The notes beneath the pieces are model-generated. The model saw only the letters and a program-made list of their open reading frames with translations, was not told the origin of the DNA and made no database searches. Source: JBAXQQ01 sp037131695 (GTDB taxonomy: Bacteria > Armatimonadota > Hebobacteria > CAIYQO01). Taken from it: 64,000 nucleotides of DNA. The stretch spans positions 1 to 64,000 of the forward strand of contig CAZWZF010000020.1 of NCBI GenBank assembly GCA_964638715.1, read 5' to 3'. The translations under genes and the position numbers were made by a program. This document shows, piece by piece, positions 1-9,953 of this stretch; the first letter of the stretch is position 1, and each line of letters starts with the position of its first letter.

Positions 1-65
1 CTTCAGTTTCATAGAAGGTCACAAAAGCTAACCTTTATCCGTGCTGTACCCGGCAATATCCGGTA

Positions 66-1295
66 TTACTCACATAACTTCTCGTCCAAGATACCACCTT
101 GCACTTTCAATTGCTGCTGCAACGCTTTAATATCAATGCCATTTACTTTTCCGTCATTGCACTTTACAGCAATTGCGGCGGTGGTGCCGGCGGCTTCGCC
201 AGTCAATCCACAGGTAGGTATCGCGCGTGTCAGGTCCCAGATGGTGGTATCGGCGGAGATGCAGCGGCCGGCGGTAAGCAAGTTGTCATTAACTACTCCG
301 CACAATGACCGCAATGGTATAGTGAAAATTGGGCCAGGTTTGCGCCAGTCGCCGGTCATACCCACGGTGTCGTCAAACCAGCGATGGTCATCCGCTTCTT
401 TTAAATCAATGCTGGCGCACAACCGGCGGGTCATGCGAAAACATGCTATGTCTGCCAGTTGAAATGGTTCTATCTCTGCGCCGGGATTTTCCCTGCGCCA
501 GTCAGCAATTTTCTTGCGCACCATCTCACGAGTACCCAAAATATGCCCGGTCACTCCCTCGCCATCGTCACCGCGAAAGAATGGGCCTTGTGAAAATTCT
601 TTCCGTGTATACGGGTCGTAATCCCGCGTCATTGCCTGCAAATGCGGCACGCTATCTTTCAAAATGTAAAACCACCCACACAGCACATTAGAATCAAGCG
701 ACTCGGTTTTCTCACCGGCAAGTGCGCAGATATCGGCATCGCCGGTGCAGTCTATTACCGTTTTACACCCCACCGCAAATCTGCCGCTTTTATTCTCCAT
801 TATCAGGTGCGTTATGCTGGTTGCATTGCGCTTTACTGCGCAAAACCGGGTGTCATACAGCAACTTTACACCGTTATCAATTATCAGCTTTTCCAGTGCC
901 AGCAGATAAGACGCAGGATTAAAATCTGCCCGGTAACGAGTCGCCTTTCTTTCTTCAATATCGCCATCCGGCTGCCAGCATTTTGGTGCCGGTATAAACG
1001 CGGCCTTTCTGTTAGGCGTCACTATATCGGCAATAGACAGCTTCAACAATTCTTCGCTGAGACCGCCAATAACCTGATTCCCCATGCCATCACACAACGG
1101 AAGATAAATTATCACATTGCCAAGAGTCGCCAGCCCACCGGGACCACTCTCCTTGTCCAGTAAAATTACCCGTAACCCGTTACGCGCCGCCGAAACCGCC
1201 GCCGCAACCCCGGCAATGCCAGCCCCTACTACTGCCACGTCATATTCATACTTAACTTCAATATATCGCGCTGGTTCAGTAATATAATTCTGCAT
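66..1295 (-). CDS. FAD-dependent oxidoreductase (FAD_oxidored family)
   Basis: A 409-residue flavoprotein. Residues ~18-45 hold a Rossmann dinucleotide motif (DVAVVGAGIAGVAAAVSAAR) followed by an acidic residue after the second strand (LLDKES), as in FAD-binding proteins. A GGLATLGNV segment follows, and the C-terminal part contains a GRCISAD/GLTGEAAGTTAAIA stretch typical of the family that closes the FAD site. The ATG at 1295 has an AGGGTGAG ribosome site just upstream. These enzymes are common and often multi-copy in PVC bacteria, usually with unknown substrate; no neighbour here reveals one. It appears full length. The start of the window (1-65), downstream of its stop, shows no gene. Confidence 0.85.
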   Translation of the reverse strand: MQNYITEPARYIEVKYEYDVAVVGAGIAGVAAAVSAARNGLRVILLDKESGPGGLATLGNVIIYLPLCDGMGNQVIGGLSEELLKLSIADIVTPNRKAAFIPAPKCWQPDGDIEERKATRYRADFNPASYLLALEKLIIDNGVKLLYDTRFCAVKRNATSITHLIMENKSGRFAVGCKTVIDCTGDADICALAGEKTESLDSNVLCGWFYILKDSVPHLQAMTRDYDPYTRKEFSQGPFFRGDDGEGVTGHILGTREMVRKKIADWRRENPGAEIEPFQLADIACFRMTRRLCASIDLKEADDHRWFDDTVGMTGDWRKPGPIFTIPLRSLCGVVNDNLLTAGRCISADTTIWDLTRAIPTCGLTGEAAGTTAAIAVKCNDGKVNGIDIKALQQQLKVQGGILDEKLCE

Positions 1296-1683
1296 TATTT
1301 CTCACCCTGGTAAATACTAAATTATAATTTCGCTAAGCCGGAAGATTTACCTATGAGAAATGGGATAAATTGAATAATTAATATCAGGACTTCCCCATTA
1401 AACATCTGATTGATCCGTCAAATCCGACCGATTAAATGAGAAAGTCCTATAATTTATTTGTTGGCTCCCCTAATCTAAATAAATTGGACAAGTTTTCAGT
1501 GTAGGTCGCTTCGACAGGCACAGTGACCGAAAAATTGCGATAAAAGTAAACTCCCCTCCTTGGCAAGGAGAAGGCGGGGGGTGGTCTTCGACGATATGAA
1601 ATTTTCAATTTAAAATCATGATTTTTTTTGTTCGGATTTGACTGCTAACTGACTAAAACCTTACCCCCTAACACCTAACTCCT
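1296..1683. repeat. Intergenic repeat block with long MITE-like element
   Basis: No gene seen. Positions ~1486-1620 hold an element whose reverse complement recurs at ~34258-34420: about 75 bp are nearly identical, including TCATATCGTCGAAGACCACC, and the rest is more diverged. Inside it, 1551-1586 is a copy of the palindromic CTCCCCTCCTTGGCAAGGAG element (family F). Upstream, 1387-1450 forms an imperfect hairpin with AGGACTT/AAAGTCCT ends. The stretch just before the tamB stop (1661-1683) has C-rich CCTAACA-like heptamers. Confidence 0.7.
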
Positions 1684-4600
1684 TTAAAAATCAATCTTAT
1701 ATTGTGCTGATATTCTCTTGATATGGTCGCTGTTTGTTTCTGCATTTATGCTGAAATTTTTCAGTGCTTTATTGTTTGGCACCCGATAAGTAATCCACAG
1801 TTTCCACTCCGGTGGGTCTACGAAGGTGCGGGTTGCACCCAGGCGGAATGACGAATATTTCGTTTTGCCGAATTCGGTAGTAGTTACTGACATCGCCGGG
1901 TATTGACTCAACTGCGTTCCAGTCTTGTCATAGCTTTGCGTCAGGTTCATTGTTTCCAATATCTTGCTGCCAAATGCCTTGTTTATGCCGCCGCGAAGCA
2001 GGTCTGCTACCCGTGGGAGTGCAATTGTTGTGCCTACCTTTGACAAAACCGTACCACTGCCTTTGTTTGAATTAAATATATTTACAACATCGGCAAGTCC
2101 GAATAAACGGCTGTATATTTCTTCCTGGTTTAATGGATTCCTGCCCGGTGGCGCGTAAGATGTGCGTACTGTAAGCCACGAAGCGTTTTGCTGGGCAATA
2201 TTTGGATCCAGCAAGTTGCCATTGATGGTTGCTTCAACTGCGAACTCATCTACCTGCCCGGTGGCTAAAGCCTGGGTTACCAGGCTGGGGGTGCGATCCT
2301 GACCAAAATAGAACCGGGCACTACCACTGGATATATTCAGGTTGCCGCCCGGCAGTTGAATCTTGGCATCAGCCGAATCAATGAAACAGTTGACATCAAC
2401 AATTGGATTAATCAATTTACCGGTAATCAGGCCGTAAGTACCAATGCCAATTGTCTCATTGCCGCTGTATTTTTCCGCATAATTTGCCATCGCTTCTGAA
2501 TTGATGGCATATACAAACGAGTTGGTTATGGGAAGTTTTTCACCTTTTGCTGCAATTTCCATATCCAACTGAGAGAGCGGCGGCAAAATTTTTGTTGGAA
2601 TAAATGGCAGTTTTGCGGCAATATTTGGCGGAATCGCGATATCAAAGGAATTGCCTTCACCAATAATTAATGCAATAGATAAATCAGGATTAATCGGCAA
2701 AGTAACCGGTTCGCCTGAATCTTTTGTATTATCATATCCTAACCGCGAATTTTCCGCATACGCCAATCCTTCTAAAATCGGCGGTTGAATGTGATTGTTG
2801 ATAACACGGTTATGCAGGCGAAGGAATGCGGTTACCGTCCCGTTGAATGCCTCGCGCCAGCGTATGGGGGCACGTACCGTCTGCAAGTGTATATCGTAAC
2901 GCAGGTTATCCGCAAACTCACTCGCTGGTATCAACGCACCATTGCGTTTCAATTTATCCGGGTCTATCTGCACAGTTCCCTTTGCAACTAAAGAGCCATA
3001 AGGCGGCAATTTTTTCTCGCGTATGCCAACTAATTTTTTCACCCAGGCAAACTGGTCTTTTTTCGTCACCACTGGACGGTCAAATACTGCCGAAAAATCC
3101 CGGATATCCATAACAGTCAAGGTTTTATCTGCAATGTTGGGGTGAAAATCAACATCCAGATTAACCCGGCGCAACTTATCCGGCAAATCCGGCGTCGATT
3201 GTTTCAGTGATAACAGAGGAATTTGCAGTTTGAAATTTCCATCTGTCAGTACCGGATTATTTATAGGCCCGCCTATGATAAATTCAGTTTCTAACATGCC
3301 ATTTTCTGAATCTATTTTAGGCAGCAAATTGCGAACTTCAACCGGCAAGAATGGCCGCGCGCAAGACAATCCCTGTGGCGGCAGCCTGAATTCCATATAA
3401 CAATCTTTGTCAGCAGGGATACTTGGCAAAAAAGGTCCTGCCCATTCAAATGGGAAATAGCCATAAATCTGCAGCGGCTCAACCTGGTTTTTATTATCAG
3501 ATATAAATGACAGGTTGGCAGCATCTTCTTCAAAGATAACTTTGTCGCCGATTGCCTTTACCGGTGTCAAATTATCCGGAGCATTATCTTTGTTATGCCA
3601 GCGTCCCAGCCATATTCCCTTTTCATCGACAGTCACAATAAATGAACTCAGCGAATCAAACTTATATCCCATAAATTCCGGCTTTTCCATATCTACCGAT
3701 GCCCGCATATTAGGTTTTTCCATATCAGATGTAATATCAGCCGTTATGCTCACCTTGCCATGCAATTGCTGTAATGCGAAAACATGCAGCCATTTGCCGA
3801 TTACTGATAAATCAATTTCCTGCGCGACAAGGGACATGTTAATCTGACCCGCCTCGCTGCCATGCCCGGAAAGGGTCAAACCACCACTCATTTCTACTGA
3901 CAAACCCTGCAATTCCGGGAAATTCTTAATATCGTCGCGTCCTGAAATTAGCAAATGTTCAACGTTAACAACATTCGGGCCGCCGTCATAACTCAACGCA
4001 GTATCAATATCCGGCAAGTCAATATTTCCCACCAGTACTTTCGTTAATTTCAGCTTCGTTTCCACCAATGGACGGCTAAGCGCACCAGAAATATTGATAG
4101 TCATATCGCTGACAGCGGAGAACGGCGTTGGTATTGCCCGTACTCCATCCGCTATCTTCTGCAGAGTTGCAACTGACTTGAATACATCGGCTAATTTAAT
4201 GATGTCGCGGCGAACCTGGTTTAAATTCTCTGCCTTTATCCTGAATCCGGCGTCAATTTCCTGCATATTTCCGGGGAGCATGTTCAACATCCCCGGACCG
4301 GTATCATTAATTAATTCAACATAATATCTGCTTTTTTCAAGGTCGCGTCCAAAAGAAAAATTATCCGCAGTGAATAACATTTCGTTTCCAGAGAAATTGC
4401 CGGCAAACTTGAAAATTGAATATGGTATCCCGGCTATTTTCAAACCGCCCGGTGCATCCATCTGCACTTCAATGCGCAAAGATTTTACAAAATCAGCAGT
4501 CCACTTTTCATTGGTAAAATTCGGCATTTTACAGGTAGTATTGCCATTTACTGCAATAGAACCTACCGCGTAACGGTCAATATTATTCAGCAAATAATTG

Positions 4601-7080
4601 ATATTTTCCGGCATATCCGGCATGACCGTCTGGGTAATAACGGCAATATCGCGCAGGTCGATGGTGGGGATTTTCCATACCAGATTTATGTCGGCATTCT
4701 TTTTAAATATGGGTATCTGCCCGGTCACCGCAATAGGTATGCCGCCTAAATCGCAGGATGCATCATTAATTACCGCTATCCCGTCTTTTATGGCGATATC
4801 CAGCGACAGCTTGGTGCCATGCAGTGTGGTGCCGCTGGGCAGCGACAGCTCCGGCTGATGCATGATGATTGACAGTTTACCTTCGGGGTTATCAGGTAAT
4901 CCCTGTAATATGCACTCGCCTTCGATAACACCATCAAAAGGAACTTTATTTTTTATCCCCGCTATCGTCTCGATTTCACCCATCGACGTTCTCGGCATCG
5001 ACAGGCTGAGATTTGTTTTTATCTTGCCATTGTTATTAATTATGCCAAATGACCCGCGAATATGCCGGTTATTGGCAGATATAACCATATTTCTGAAGAT
5101 AAAGCGATCTGGCGACATCGATAATTCGCAATCGCCAACCACATCGTCAAGGGCATACCCCATCCCGCGTGGATTTGCAACATGCAGCCTGCCGGCAAAG
5201 GTTGGATTCAAATAAGATCCACTGACCGTACCAGAAAGATAAACCTTGCCGGACACATCTTTCACATTGGTGAAAGAGCGCACTAAATCTAAATTAAGCG
5301 CGGATGCCTGGACATCAACAATAATTTGTTTGTTCGGTTTTAATCTTCCTGATGCTCTAACTATTCCGTTTGGAGTAGCCAGTTCAAGGTGCGACAGCGA
5401 CGCCGCCACGGTTGTTTCTTTGGCATCGATAATCAATACCTTGCCAGCCATGGCAAAGTCACCCTTCAACGGAACTGGCAAGACTACGCCCATTTGACCG
5501 CGCATATCCGTCAATATTTCCGCCCGGGTAGGTCCCTTTCTATAATCGCTTGATACCTTTACCGCTATTTTTCCACTAACATCGCCAGTAATTTTGCCGT
5601 AATCCGGCATGATATATTTCATTGATTTAGGCGGTGTTATTTTAACGTATCTTTCCTGAATCATACCGGGTTTTATATTATCGACTCTACCGCGCAATAC
5701 GGCAATGGTATGCTGCTTATTTGGTGTCCTGCCGCCGTTTATCCATAAATCTCCGCTGATAGAACCACCGAATACATTCATTTTAATTTTGCTGACAGTT
5801 ATTATATCGTCAGCATAACGTATTTCACCGGTAATTTTGCTAAAATCGCCAAAGTTGGTGCCGATATTTATCCCGGATAATTTAGCCCGCAGCGCCGGTG
5901 ATGCAGCGGTTCCGTTAATATCAGCATCCAGATTTAAGTCGCCAGACCAGCGGAACTTCAAGTTTTGCAGGTCGCGGCTGAAATGTACCAAGGTTTTGGG
6001 ATTTATTTTACTGCCGGTCAGATGCAAGTTATATACAGGATTTGTAAAATCCGTCACAGTGCCGGATAATACCAGGTTTGTTTGTGCTATCCTTACGCCT
6101 AACGCGGCGATATTAACGCTATCTTCATTCAGATCAAAATTTCCATATTTTATTTCAAATGGCAGTTTCATTCCCATGCTATCAGCGGTTCCGCGCAGAT
6201 TCTTAACATCCACCACCGCGGCAAGCATCGGTGGACCTTTGCCATCTATTGCCAGTTGCAACCGCGCATCAATCGTGCCGCTATCAATTTTTACCGGTAT
6301 TTTTTTTGGCAAAAATTTCATCACACTTTTAATATTTATTCCGTAGGCATCAGTGCGAATCAGCATACCGCCGGTATCAAAATTTACTGTACCGCCAGCA
6401 GTTATTTTTTGCAGTTTTTTCGTTCCGTCATACGCAGAGAATTGAAATGGCATGGCGCCGGTACGGGCAGGAGTAACCATTATATTGATATCTTTCAATT
6501 CTTCATTATGCGGCGGTATTCCCGGCCATCCTTTGGCATCTGTATATATCAAATGCCCGCCGGTTATGCTTATCTCTGCCTGCAATTTATCTTCGGTTGG
6601 GGTTGGTTTTTGCGGTGTCTTCTTCACCAGATGGTCAAAATTCCATTTGCCTTCTTTATTTCGCCGTACTATTAATTGCGGCGAATTAACATCAATAGCG
6701 GTAATTGCCGCCACCGGCGCAAGCGGATTGGACAACAAAGCGTTTATATCATACTTAACGATAACTCTCGGAATTGTAATAACATCATCATCTGCCGCAT
6801 CGTGGGCATTAAATTTGTTAATTACGATGGTGCCTTTTTTACTGAGGTCAATTCTGCCGATATTAATATCCCAACCGGTCTCAATTGACAGGTGGTAAAT
6901 GGCTAATCGACGCGCTAATTCGTTGAAGTTTACCTGGCTGAAGGAATGGATTAATACTAAAAGAAGGGCGGGCAAGATTACAGCAGGCCGCAACAGCAGA
7001 AAAAATAGCTGTCTGAAAAATGTTGATAAGCTGCTAATTTTGCGTTTTTTTCTGTTTTTTGCCATACGCGTTGTAATCAT
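1684..7080 (-). CDS. tamB: TamB/DUF490-family translocation and assembly protein
   Basis: About 1798 residues. It has a basic N-terminus (KNRKKRK) and one hydrophobic anchor (~residues 20-50), then a very long stretch of repetitive beta-strand sequence like AsmA/TamB proteins. The C-terminal ~300 residues match the TamB (DUF490) signature: GKLINPIVDVN, a LPGGNLNISSGSARF strand, an EATINGNLLDPNI motif and a final strand ending in F. TamB proteins form a hydrophobic beta-taco that bridges inner and outer membranes and moves phospholipids or assists outer-membrane protein insertion. Start chosen at the ATG at 7080, which has AAGGCG about 9 bases upstream; an in-frame TTG lies at 7089. No TamA/Omp85 partner is in the window. 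It supports a diderm envelope, in line with the lpx genes at 16-18 kb. Confidence 0.9.
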   Translation of the reverse strand: MITTRMAKNRKKRKISSLSTFFRQLFFLLLRPAVILPALLLVLIHSFSQVNFNELARRLAIYHLSIETGWDINIGRIDLSKKGTIVINKFNAHDAADDDVITIPRVIVKYDINALLSNPLAPVAAITAIDVNSPQLIVRRNKEGKWNFDHLVKKTPQKPTPTEDKLQAEISITGGHLIYTDAKGWPGIPPHNEELKDINIMVTPARTGAMPFQFSAYDGTKKLQKITAGGTVNFDTGGMLIRTDAYGINIKSVMKFLPKKIPVKIDSGTIDARLQLAIDGKGPPMLAAVVDVKNLRGTADSMGMKLPFEIKYGNFDLNEDSVNIAALGVRIAQTNLVLSGTVTDFTNPVYNLHLTGSKINPKTLVHFSRDLQNLKFRWSGDLNLDADINGTAASPALRAKLSGINIGTNFGDFSKITGEIRYADDIITVSKIKMNVFGGSISGDLWINGGRTPNKQHTIAVLRGRVDNIKPGMIQERYVKITPPKSMKYIMPDYGKITGDVSGKIAVKVSSDYRKGPTRAEILTDMRGQMGVVLPVPLKGDFAMAGKVLIIDAKETTVAASLSHLELATPNGIVRASGRLKPNKQIIVDVQASALNLDLVRSFTNVKDVSGKVYLSGTVSGSYLNPTFAGRLHVANPRGMGYALDDVVGDCELSMSPDRFIFRNMVISANNRHIRGSFGIINNNGKIKTNLSLSMPRTSMGEIETIAGIKNKVPFDGVIEGECILQGLPDNPEGKLSIIMHQPELSLPSGTTLHGTKLSLDIAIKDGIAVINDASCDLGGIPIAVTGQIPIFKKNADINLVWKIPTIDLRDIAVITQTVMPDMPENINYLLNNIDRYAVGSIAVNGNTTCKMPNFTNEKWTADFVKSLRIEVQMDAPGGLKIAGIPYSIFKFAGNFSGNEMLFTADNFSFGRDLEKSRYYVELINDTGPGMLNMLPGNMQEIDAGFRIKAENLNQVRRDIIKLADVFKSVATLQKIADGVRAIPTPFSAVSDMTINISGALSRPLVETKLKLTKVLVGNIDLPDIDTALSYDGGPNVVNVEHLLISGRDDIKNFPELQGLSVEMSGGLTLSGHGSEAGQINMSLVAQEIDLSVIGKWLHVFALQQLHGKVSITADITSDMEKPNMRASVDMEKPEFMGYKFDSLSSFIVTVDEKGIWLGRWHNKDNAPDNLTPVKAIGDKVIFEEDAANLSFISDNKNQVEPLQIYGYFPFEWAGPFLPSIPADKDCYMEFRLPPQGLSCARPFLPVEVRNLLPKIDSENGMLETEFIIGGPINNPVLTDGNFKLQIPLLSLKQSTPDLPDKLRRVNLDVDFHPNIADKTLTVMDIRDFSAVFDRPVVTKKDQFAWVKKLVGIREKKLPPYGSLVAKGTVQIDPDKLKRNGALIPASEFADNLRYDIHLQTVRAPIRWREAFNGTVTAFLRLHNRVINNHIQPPILEGLAYAENSRLGYDNTKDSGEPVTLPINPDLSIALIIGEGNSFDIAIPPNIAAKLPFIPTKILPPLSQLDMEIAAKGEKLPITNSFVYAINSEAMANYAEKYSGNETIGIGTYGLITGKLINPIVDVNCFIDSADAKIQLPGGNLNISSGSARFYFGQDRTPSLVTQALATGQVDEFAVEATINGNLLDPNIAQQNASWLTVRTSYAPPGRNPLNQEEIYSRLFGLADVVNIFNSNKGSGTVLSKVGTTIALPRVADLLRGGINKAFGSKILETMNLTQSYDKTGTQLSQYPAMSVTTTEFGKTKYSSFRLGATRTFVDPPEWKLWITYRVPNNKALKNFSINAETNSDHIKRISAQYKIDF

Positions 7081-7095
7081 CGTTACCAACGCCTT

Positions 7096-7122
7096 GCGGG
7101 ACAGGGAAATCCCCTGCCCCGC
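7096..7122. repeat. GC-rich hairpin between tamB and the upstream small gene
   Basis: Arms GCGGGACAGGG and CCCTGCCCCGC with one mismatch around a 5-base loop. No T-run follows on either strand, so it is more likely a dispersed palindrome or mRNA processing/stability element than an intrinsic terminator. Confidence 0.6.
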
Positions 7123-7145
7123 ATGTAGAGTTTAATAACTGCTGA

Positions 7146-7370
7146 TTATTTATCCAGTTGCTTCTGGTATTCTGATAACTGTTGCAATCTATGCTCGATT
7201 TCATCCAGTAATCTATCTGATTTTGACTCAGGATCTTCTTTTGTCGCAGGAGCACGGTTAATTGCCCATAAGCTCAATGCCGCCAGCCCTAATAAGGCAA
7301 CAACGCCAAAGATGATCCCTGCTGAACTGGAGTTGCAGCAATTGCATTTAGATTGTGTAGGTGTGCCCAT
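7146..7370 (-). CDS. Small single-span membrane protein with coiled-coil tail
   Basis: 74 residues. The N-terminus is Cys/Ser-rich (KCNCCNSSS), followed by one transmembrane helix (~residues 17-38, AGIIFGVVALLGLAALSLWA) and a charged helical tail (LLDEIEHRLQQLSEYQKQL) likely to form a coiled coil. The start lies inside the 3' end of the upstream response-regulator gene (23-base overlap), so the two are probably translationally coupled. tamB follows after a hairpin on the same strand. I do not recognise a family. The position suggests a role with the receiver protein or the envelope, but this is inference. Confidence 0.65.
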   Translation of the reverse strand: MGTPTQSKCNCCNSSSAGIIFGVVALLGLAALSLWAINRAPATKEDPESKSDRLLDEIEHRLQQLSEYQKQLDK

Positions 7371-7752
7371 CGTCTTCTCCCTCTGATTCAGTGAAGATTC
7401 TCTTCACGAAAGTCAGTAACTCCATGGGGTTAAATGGCTTGGTCAGATAAATGTCCGCGCCGCTTGAATAACCCGTAAAGATATCCTGATCCTGCGCTTT
7501 AGCCGTTAACATGATAACCGGGGTACGGTTTGTCATCGGATTTGCGCGGATACGCTTTAACGTTTCTAATCCGTCCATGAACGGCATCATCACGTCAAGA
7601 ACAACCAGGTCAGGTCGCTCTTCTTCAATCTTCTTTAATGCCTCACGACCGTCAAAAGCTGTTATAACAGTATAACCAGCTCTTTCCAGGTTAACCTGGA
7701 TTAATCGGACTATATGTCGTTCGTCATCAACCGCCAAAATTTTCTTAGGCAT
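7348..7752 (-). CDS. Stand-alone response regulator receiver (CheY-like)
   Basis: 134 residues forming a single receiver domain. Acidic pocket D9-D10, phospho-acceptor D53 (VVLDVMMP), switch T83 (MLTA) and the conserved K105 (TKPFNP) are all present, so it should be phosphorylatable. There is no output domain, so it acts through protein contact or as a phosphorelay intermediate. No histidine kinase is encoded nearby. It heads an apparent three-gene transcript with the small membrane protein and tamB. Start ATG at 7752; the ~430 bp upstream are AT-rich. Confidence 0.92.
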   Translation of the reverse strand: MPKKILAVDDERHIVRLIQVNLERAGYTVITAFDGREALKKIEEERPDLVVLDVMMPFMDGLETLKRIRANPMTNRTPVIMLTAKAQDQDIFTGYSSGADIYLTKPFNPMELLTFVKRIFTESEGEDDGHTYTI

Positions 7753-8179
7753 GCCTGTTAGCCCCTTTACTATTTCTACGAATGGGTAATTCAGGTATAA
7801 ATAATATATCTATCGTACTTTTTGAGTATAGCAAAACAGACACTATATCGTCAATGTAAGTAGATATAAACTACAAAAAAATATCTAAAAATAGGTATTT
7901 CACCTTATTTATTCCATAAATAAAGTACAACTGCATCAATTTTACTCTTTTTAGCGAAATAAAAAAATAGCAATAGTCGAATATTACAAAATATTAGATA
8001 CGAATAATAGCAGTATCAAAAGTATTATATTACTGAGTCAATTTTAATATCTGCCACGAATTGTAGGGAATGCCGTCCCCGGCATTCCGCAAATTGGTAG
8101 TTTATTTCTCAATAAGGAGATACATTTCCCCCTGAAAAGTGGTATATTTATCTCGTAATATTTCGGCAAAGGTGATTTT
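7753..8179. other. AT-rich divergent intergenic region with a palindrome
   Basis: Lies between the leftward receiver gene and rightward cinA, so it should hold both promoters. It is visibly A/T-rich. A perfect hairpin at 8067-8088 (GGAATGCCG / CGGCATTCC, 4-base loop) belongs to the GTAGGG-type palindromes also seen at 26081 and 36252. No gene seen. Confidence 0.6.
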
Positions 8180-9430
8180 ATGCGGGCGGAGATTTTATCT
8201 ATTGGCACTGAACTGCTGTTGGGGCAGATTATTGATACTAACGCGGCGTGGCTGGCGGAACGGCTGGCGGAATTGGGCATTGGCGTGTATAACCGGCAAA
8301 CCGTCGGTGACAACGATGAACGGCTGGCGGATGCTATCCGACTGGCGAAAAGTCGCGCTGACCTGATTATATGTACCGGCGGATTGGGGCCTACCGGCGA
8401 TGACATTACCTCGGCGAATATCGCACGGGTATTTGACACTCCGCTGGAAATCAACCAGGAAGCCAAGGTTAATCTGGAAAAATTGTTTGCCCGCCGCAGT
8501 TACCCGTTCACGGAGAAACAATATAAACAGGCGATGCTGCCCGTCGGGTCGGAGATGATTCTCAACCCCACCGGCACCGCGCCGGGATTTATATTAGACA
8601 AAGACGGCGTGATAATAATGGCATTTCCCGGTCCGCCGTTGGAGCTATACCCCATGTGGCGTCAAACCGCGGAGCCATACCTGCGCGCACGCGGCGAAAA
8701 TGTAATCCATTCAATAACGCTGCGTTTTTGCGGCATCGGCGAATCGGCGCTGGAATCGCTGTTGCAGGATTTGATGGACAAGCAGAGCAATCCCACCATC
8801 GCGCCTTACGCTAAAACCGGCGAATGCCACATTCGGTTGACCGCCTGCGCCGCGTCGGTAGATGAAGCGAAAAAGATGATTGCGCCGTTGCAGGCAGATG
8901 TGATGGCTCGCGCCGGGAAATATATGTATGGGGTGAATGATGAAACCCTGGAAGTTGCAACCGGCAAGATACTGCGCCAGCGCGGACTGACCCTGGCAGT
9001 GGCGGAATCCTGTACCGGCGGCGCGCTGGGCGGACGCATAACATCCGTCGCGGGGGCATCAGAATATTTCCTCGGCGGGGTAATATCTTACGATAACCGC
9101 ATAAAAGAAGAACTATTGGGCGTGTCGGCAAAATTGCTGCAACAGCATGGCGCGGTGAGTGAAGAGTGCGCCAAAGAGATGGCGGATGGCGTACGCAGAA
9201 CCACCGGAGCGGATATCGGCATATCGATAACCGGCATTGCCGGTCCGGGCGGTGGCACCCCGGAGAAACCGGTAGGCCTGGTATATATCGGCATCAGCGC
9301 ACCGCAATTCGCCACCACCGCCGTGCGCGGAATATTGGGCAGCGACCGCGAGATGATACGCATCCGCGCCACCACCCAGGCACTGTTGATTTTACGGGAT
9401 TATTTAACCGGGGCAGGAGTAATAATATGA
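8180..9430 (+). CDS. cinA: CinA-family protein (MoaB-like domain plus nicotinamide-nucleotide amidase domain)
   Basis: 416 residues. The N-terminal MoaB/MogA-like domain has ILSIGTELLLGQ and the GGLGPTGDD motif (~residues 73-81), consistent with the COG1058 ADP-ribose/CoA pyrophosphatase-type domain. The C-terminal domain (~260-416) carries AESCTGG and the GIAGPGGGTPEKPVG block of PncC-type NMN deamidases, which recycle pyridine nucleotides by converting NMN to NaMN. Full length for the two-domain CinA. Start ATG at 8180 with AAAGGTG upstream. Its stop overlaps the ATG of a small PASTA-like gene, so the two are probably co-translated. Confidence 0.95.
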   Translation: MRAEILSIGTELLLGQIIDTNAAWLAERLAELGIGVYNRQTVGDNDERLADAIRLAKSRADLIICTGGLGPTGDDITSANIARVFDTPLEINQEAKVNLEKLFARRSYPFTEKQYKQAMLPVGSEMILNPTGTAPGFILDKDGVIIMAFPGPPLELYPMWRQTAEPYLRARGENVIHSITLRFCGIGESALESLLQDLMDKQSNPTIAPYAKTGECHIRLTACAASVDEAKKMIAPLQADVMARAGKYMYGVNDETLEVATGKILRQRGLTLAVAESCTGGALGGRITSVAGASEYFLGGVISYDNRIKEELLGVSAKLLQQHGAVSEECAKEMADGVRRTTGADIGISITGIAGPGGGTPEKPVGLVYIGISAPQFATTAVRGILGSDREMIRIRATTQALLILRDYLTGAGVII

Positions 9431-9630
9431 ATATGCCGGATTTGCTGGGCATGACCGCGGAAAACGCGGAGATGGCGATTAAAAAAGCCGGCTACGAGGT
9501 GATTCGCATAGATTCCCCCCGCCCCCGCTTCCTGAAATTCCCCGCCGAAGCAAAAGTGGTGCGGCAAAGAATGGTAGAAGGCAAAATAGAAATCTTCGTC
9601 GCGTTGACACCGGTTATTTTAACGGATTGA
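9427..9630 (+). CDS. PASTA-domain-like small protein
   Basis: 67 residues starting at the ATG at 9427, which overlaps the cinA stop as ATGA. The sequence MPDLLGMTAENAEMAIKKAG, then a V/I strand and a later VVRQRMVEGKIEIFVAL, follows the layout of a single PASTA repeat (P-x-L-x-G-M, A-x-x-x-L/I-x-x-A-G, V-x-x-Q-x-P/M). PASTA repeats normally occur in tandem on kinases or penicillin-binding proteins and bind muropeptides; a free-standing, leaderless cytosolic copy fused translationally to cinA is unusual. No signal peptide or membrane segment. Function unknown. Confidence 0.7.
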   Translation: MNMPDLLGMTAENAEMAIKKAGYEVIRIDSPRPRFLKFPAEAKVVRQRMVEGKIEIFVALTPVILTD

Positions 9631-9649
9631 ATATATAAATCTTAAATAT

Positions 9650-9722
9650 TCTTGCAAAACCTGTGTAACCAAGAGTATTCCGAGTATCCTGCTCACAATA
9701 CGTTGAGTTTTGCAATTGACTC
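9650..9722 (+). repeat. ~70-bp palindromic repeat (family B), copy 1
   Basis: Runs from CTTGCAAAACCTGTGTAACC through AAGAGTATTCCGAGTA to GTTTTGCAATTGACTC. Its ends TTGCAAAAC/GTTTTGCAA are inverted repeats. A reverse-complement copy lies at 14432-14503 with only scattered differences, including the shared core TGTGTAACCAAGAGTATTCC. Confidence 0.8.
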
Positions 9723-9950
9723 TGATAACTTTATTTTTACTTCATTCGAGAGGTGGCAAGAGCGTCCCTCTCGGAAAAAGAAAGCGCCGGAAATAAATTT
9801 CAGCACCTTGCACCTTCTTGCACAGCTAACGTCACCGGGACGGTGACGCCACATTTTGCGCTAAATCCTGATACTAACCCTCAACCCATACCCACTCAAT
9901 CACTTCAATTACAAAAAATAAATAAATCTATCACTCGAATTCTGAAAAAA
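9723..9950. other. Remainder of the intergenic region upstream of the CBS gene
   Basis: Two hairpins are visible: CGAGAGG/CCTCTCG around 9748-9775, and the perfect CGTCACCG-GGA-CGGTGACG at 9830-9848. Neither is followed by a T-run. Short reading frames here have repeat-like composition and no ribosome sites, so I see no gene. Confidence 0.5.
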
Positions 9951-9953
9951 CAG

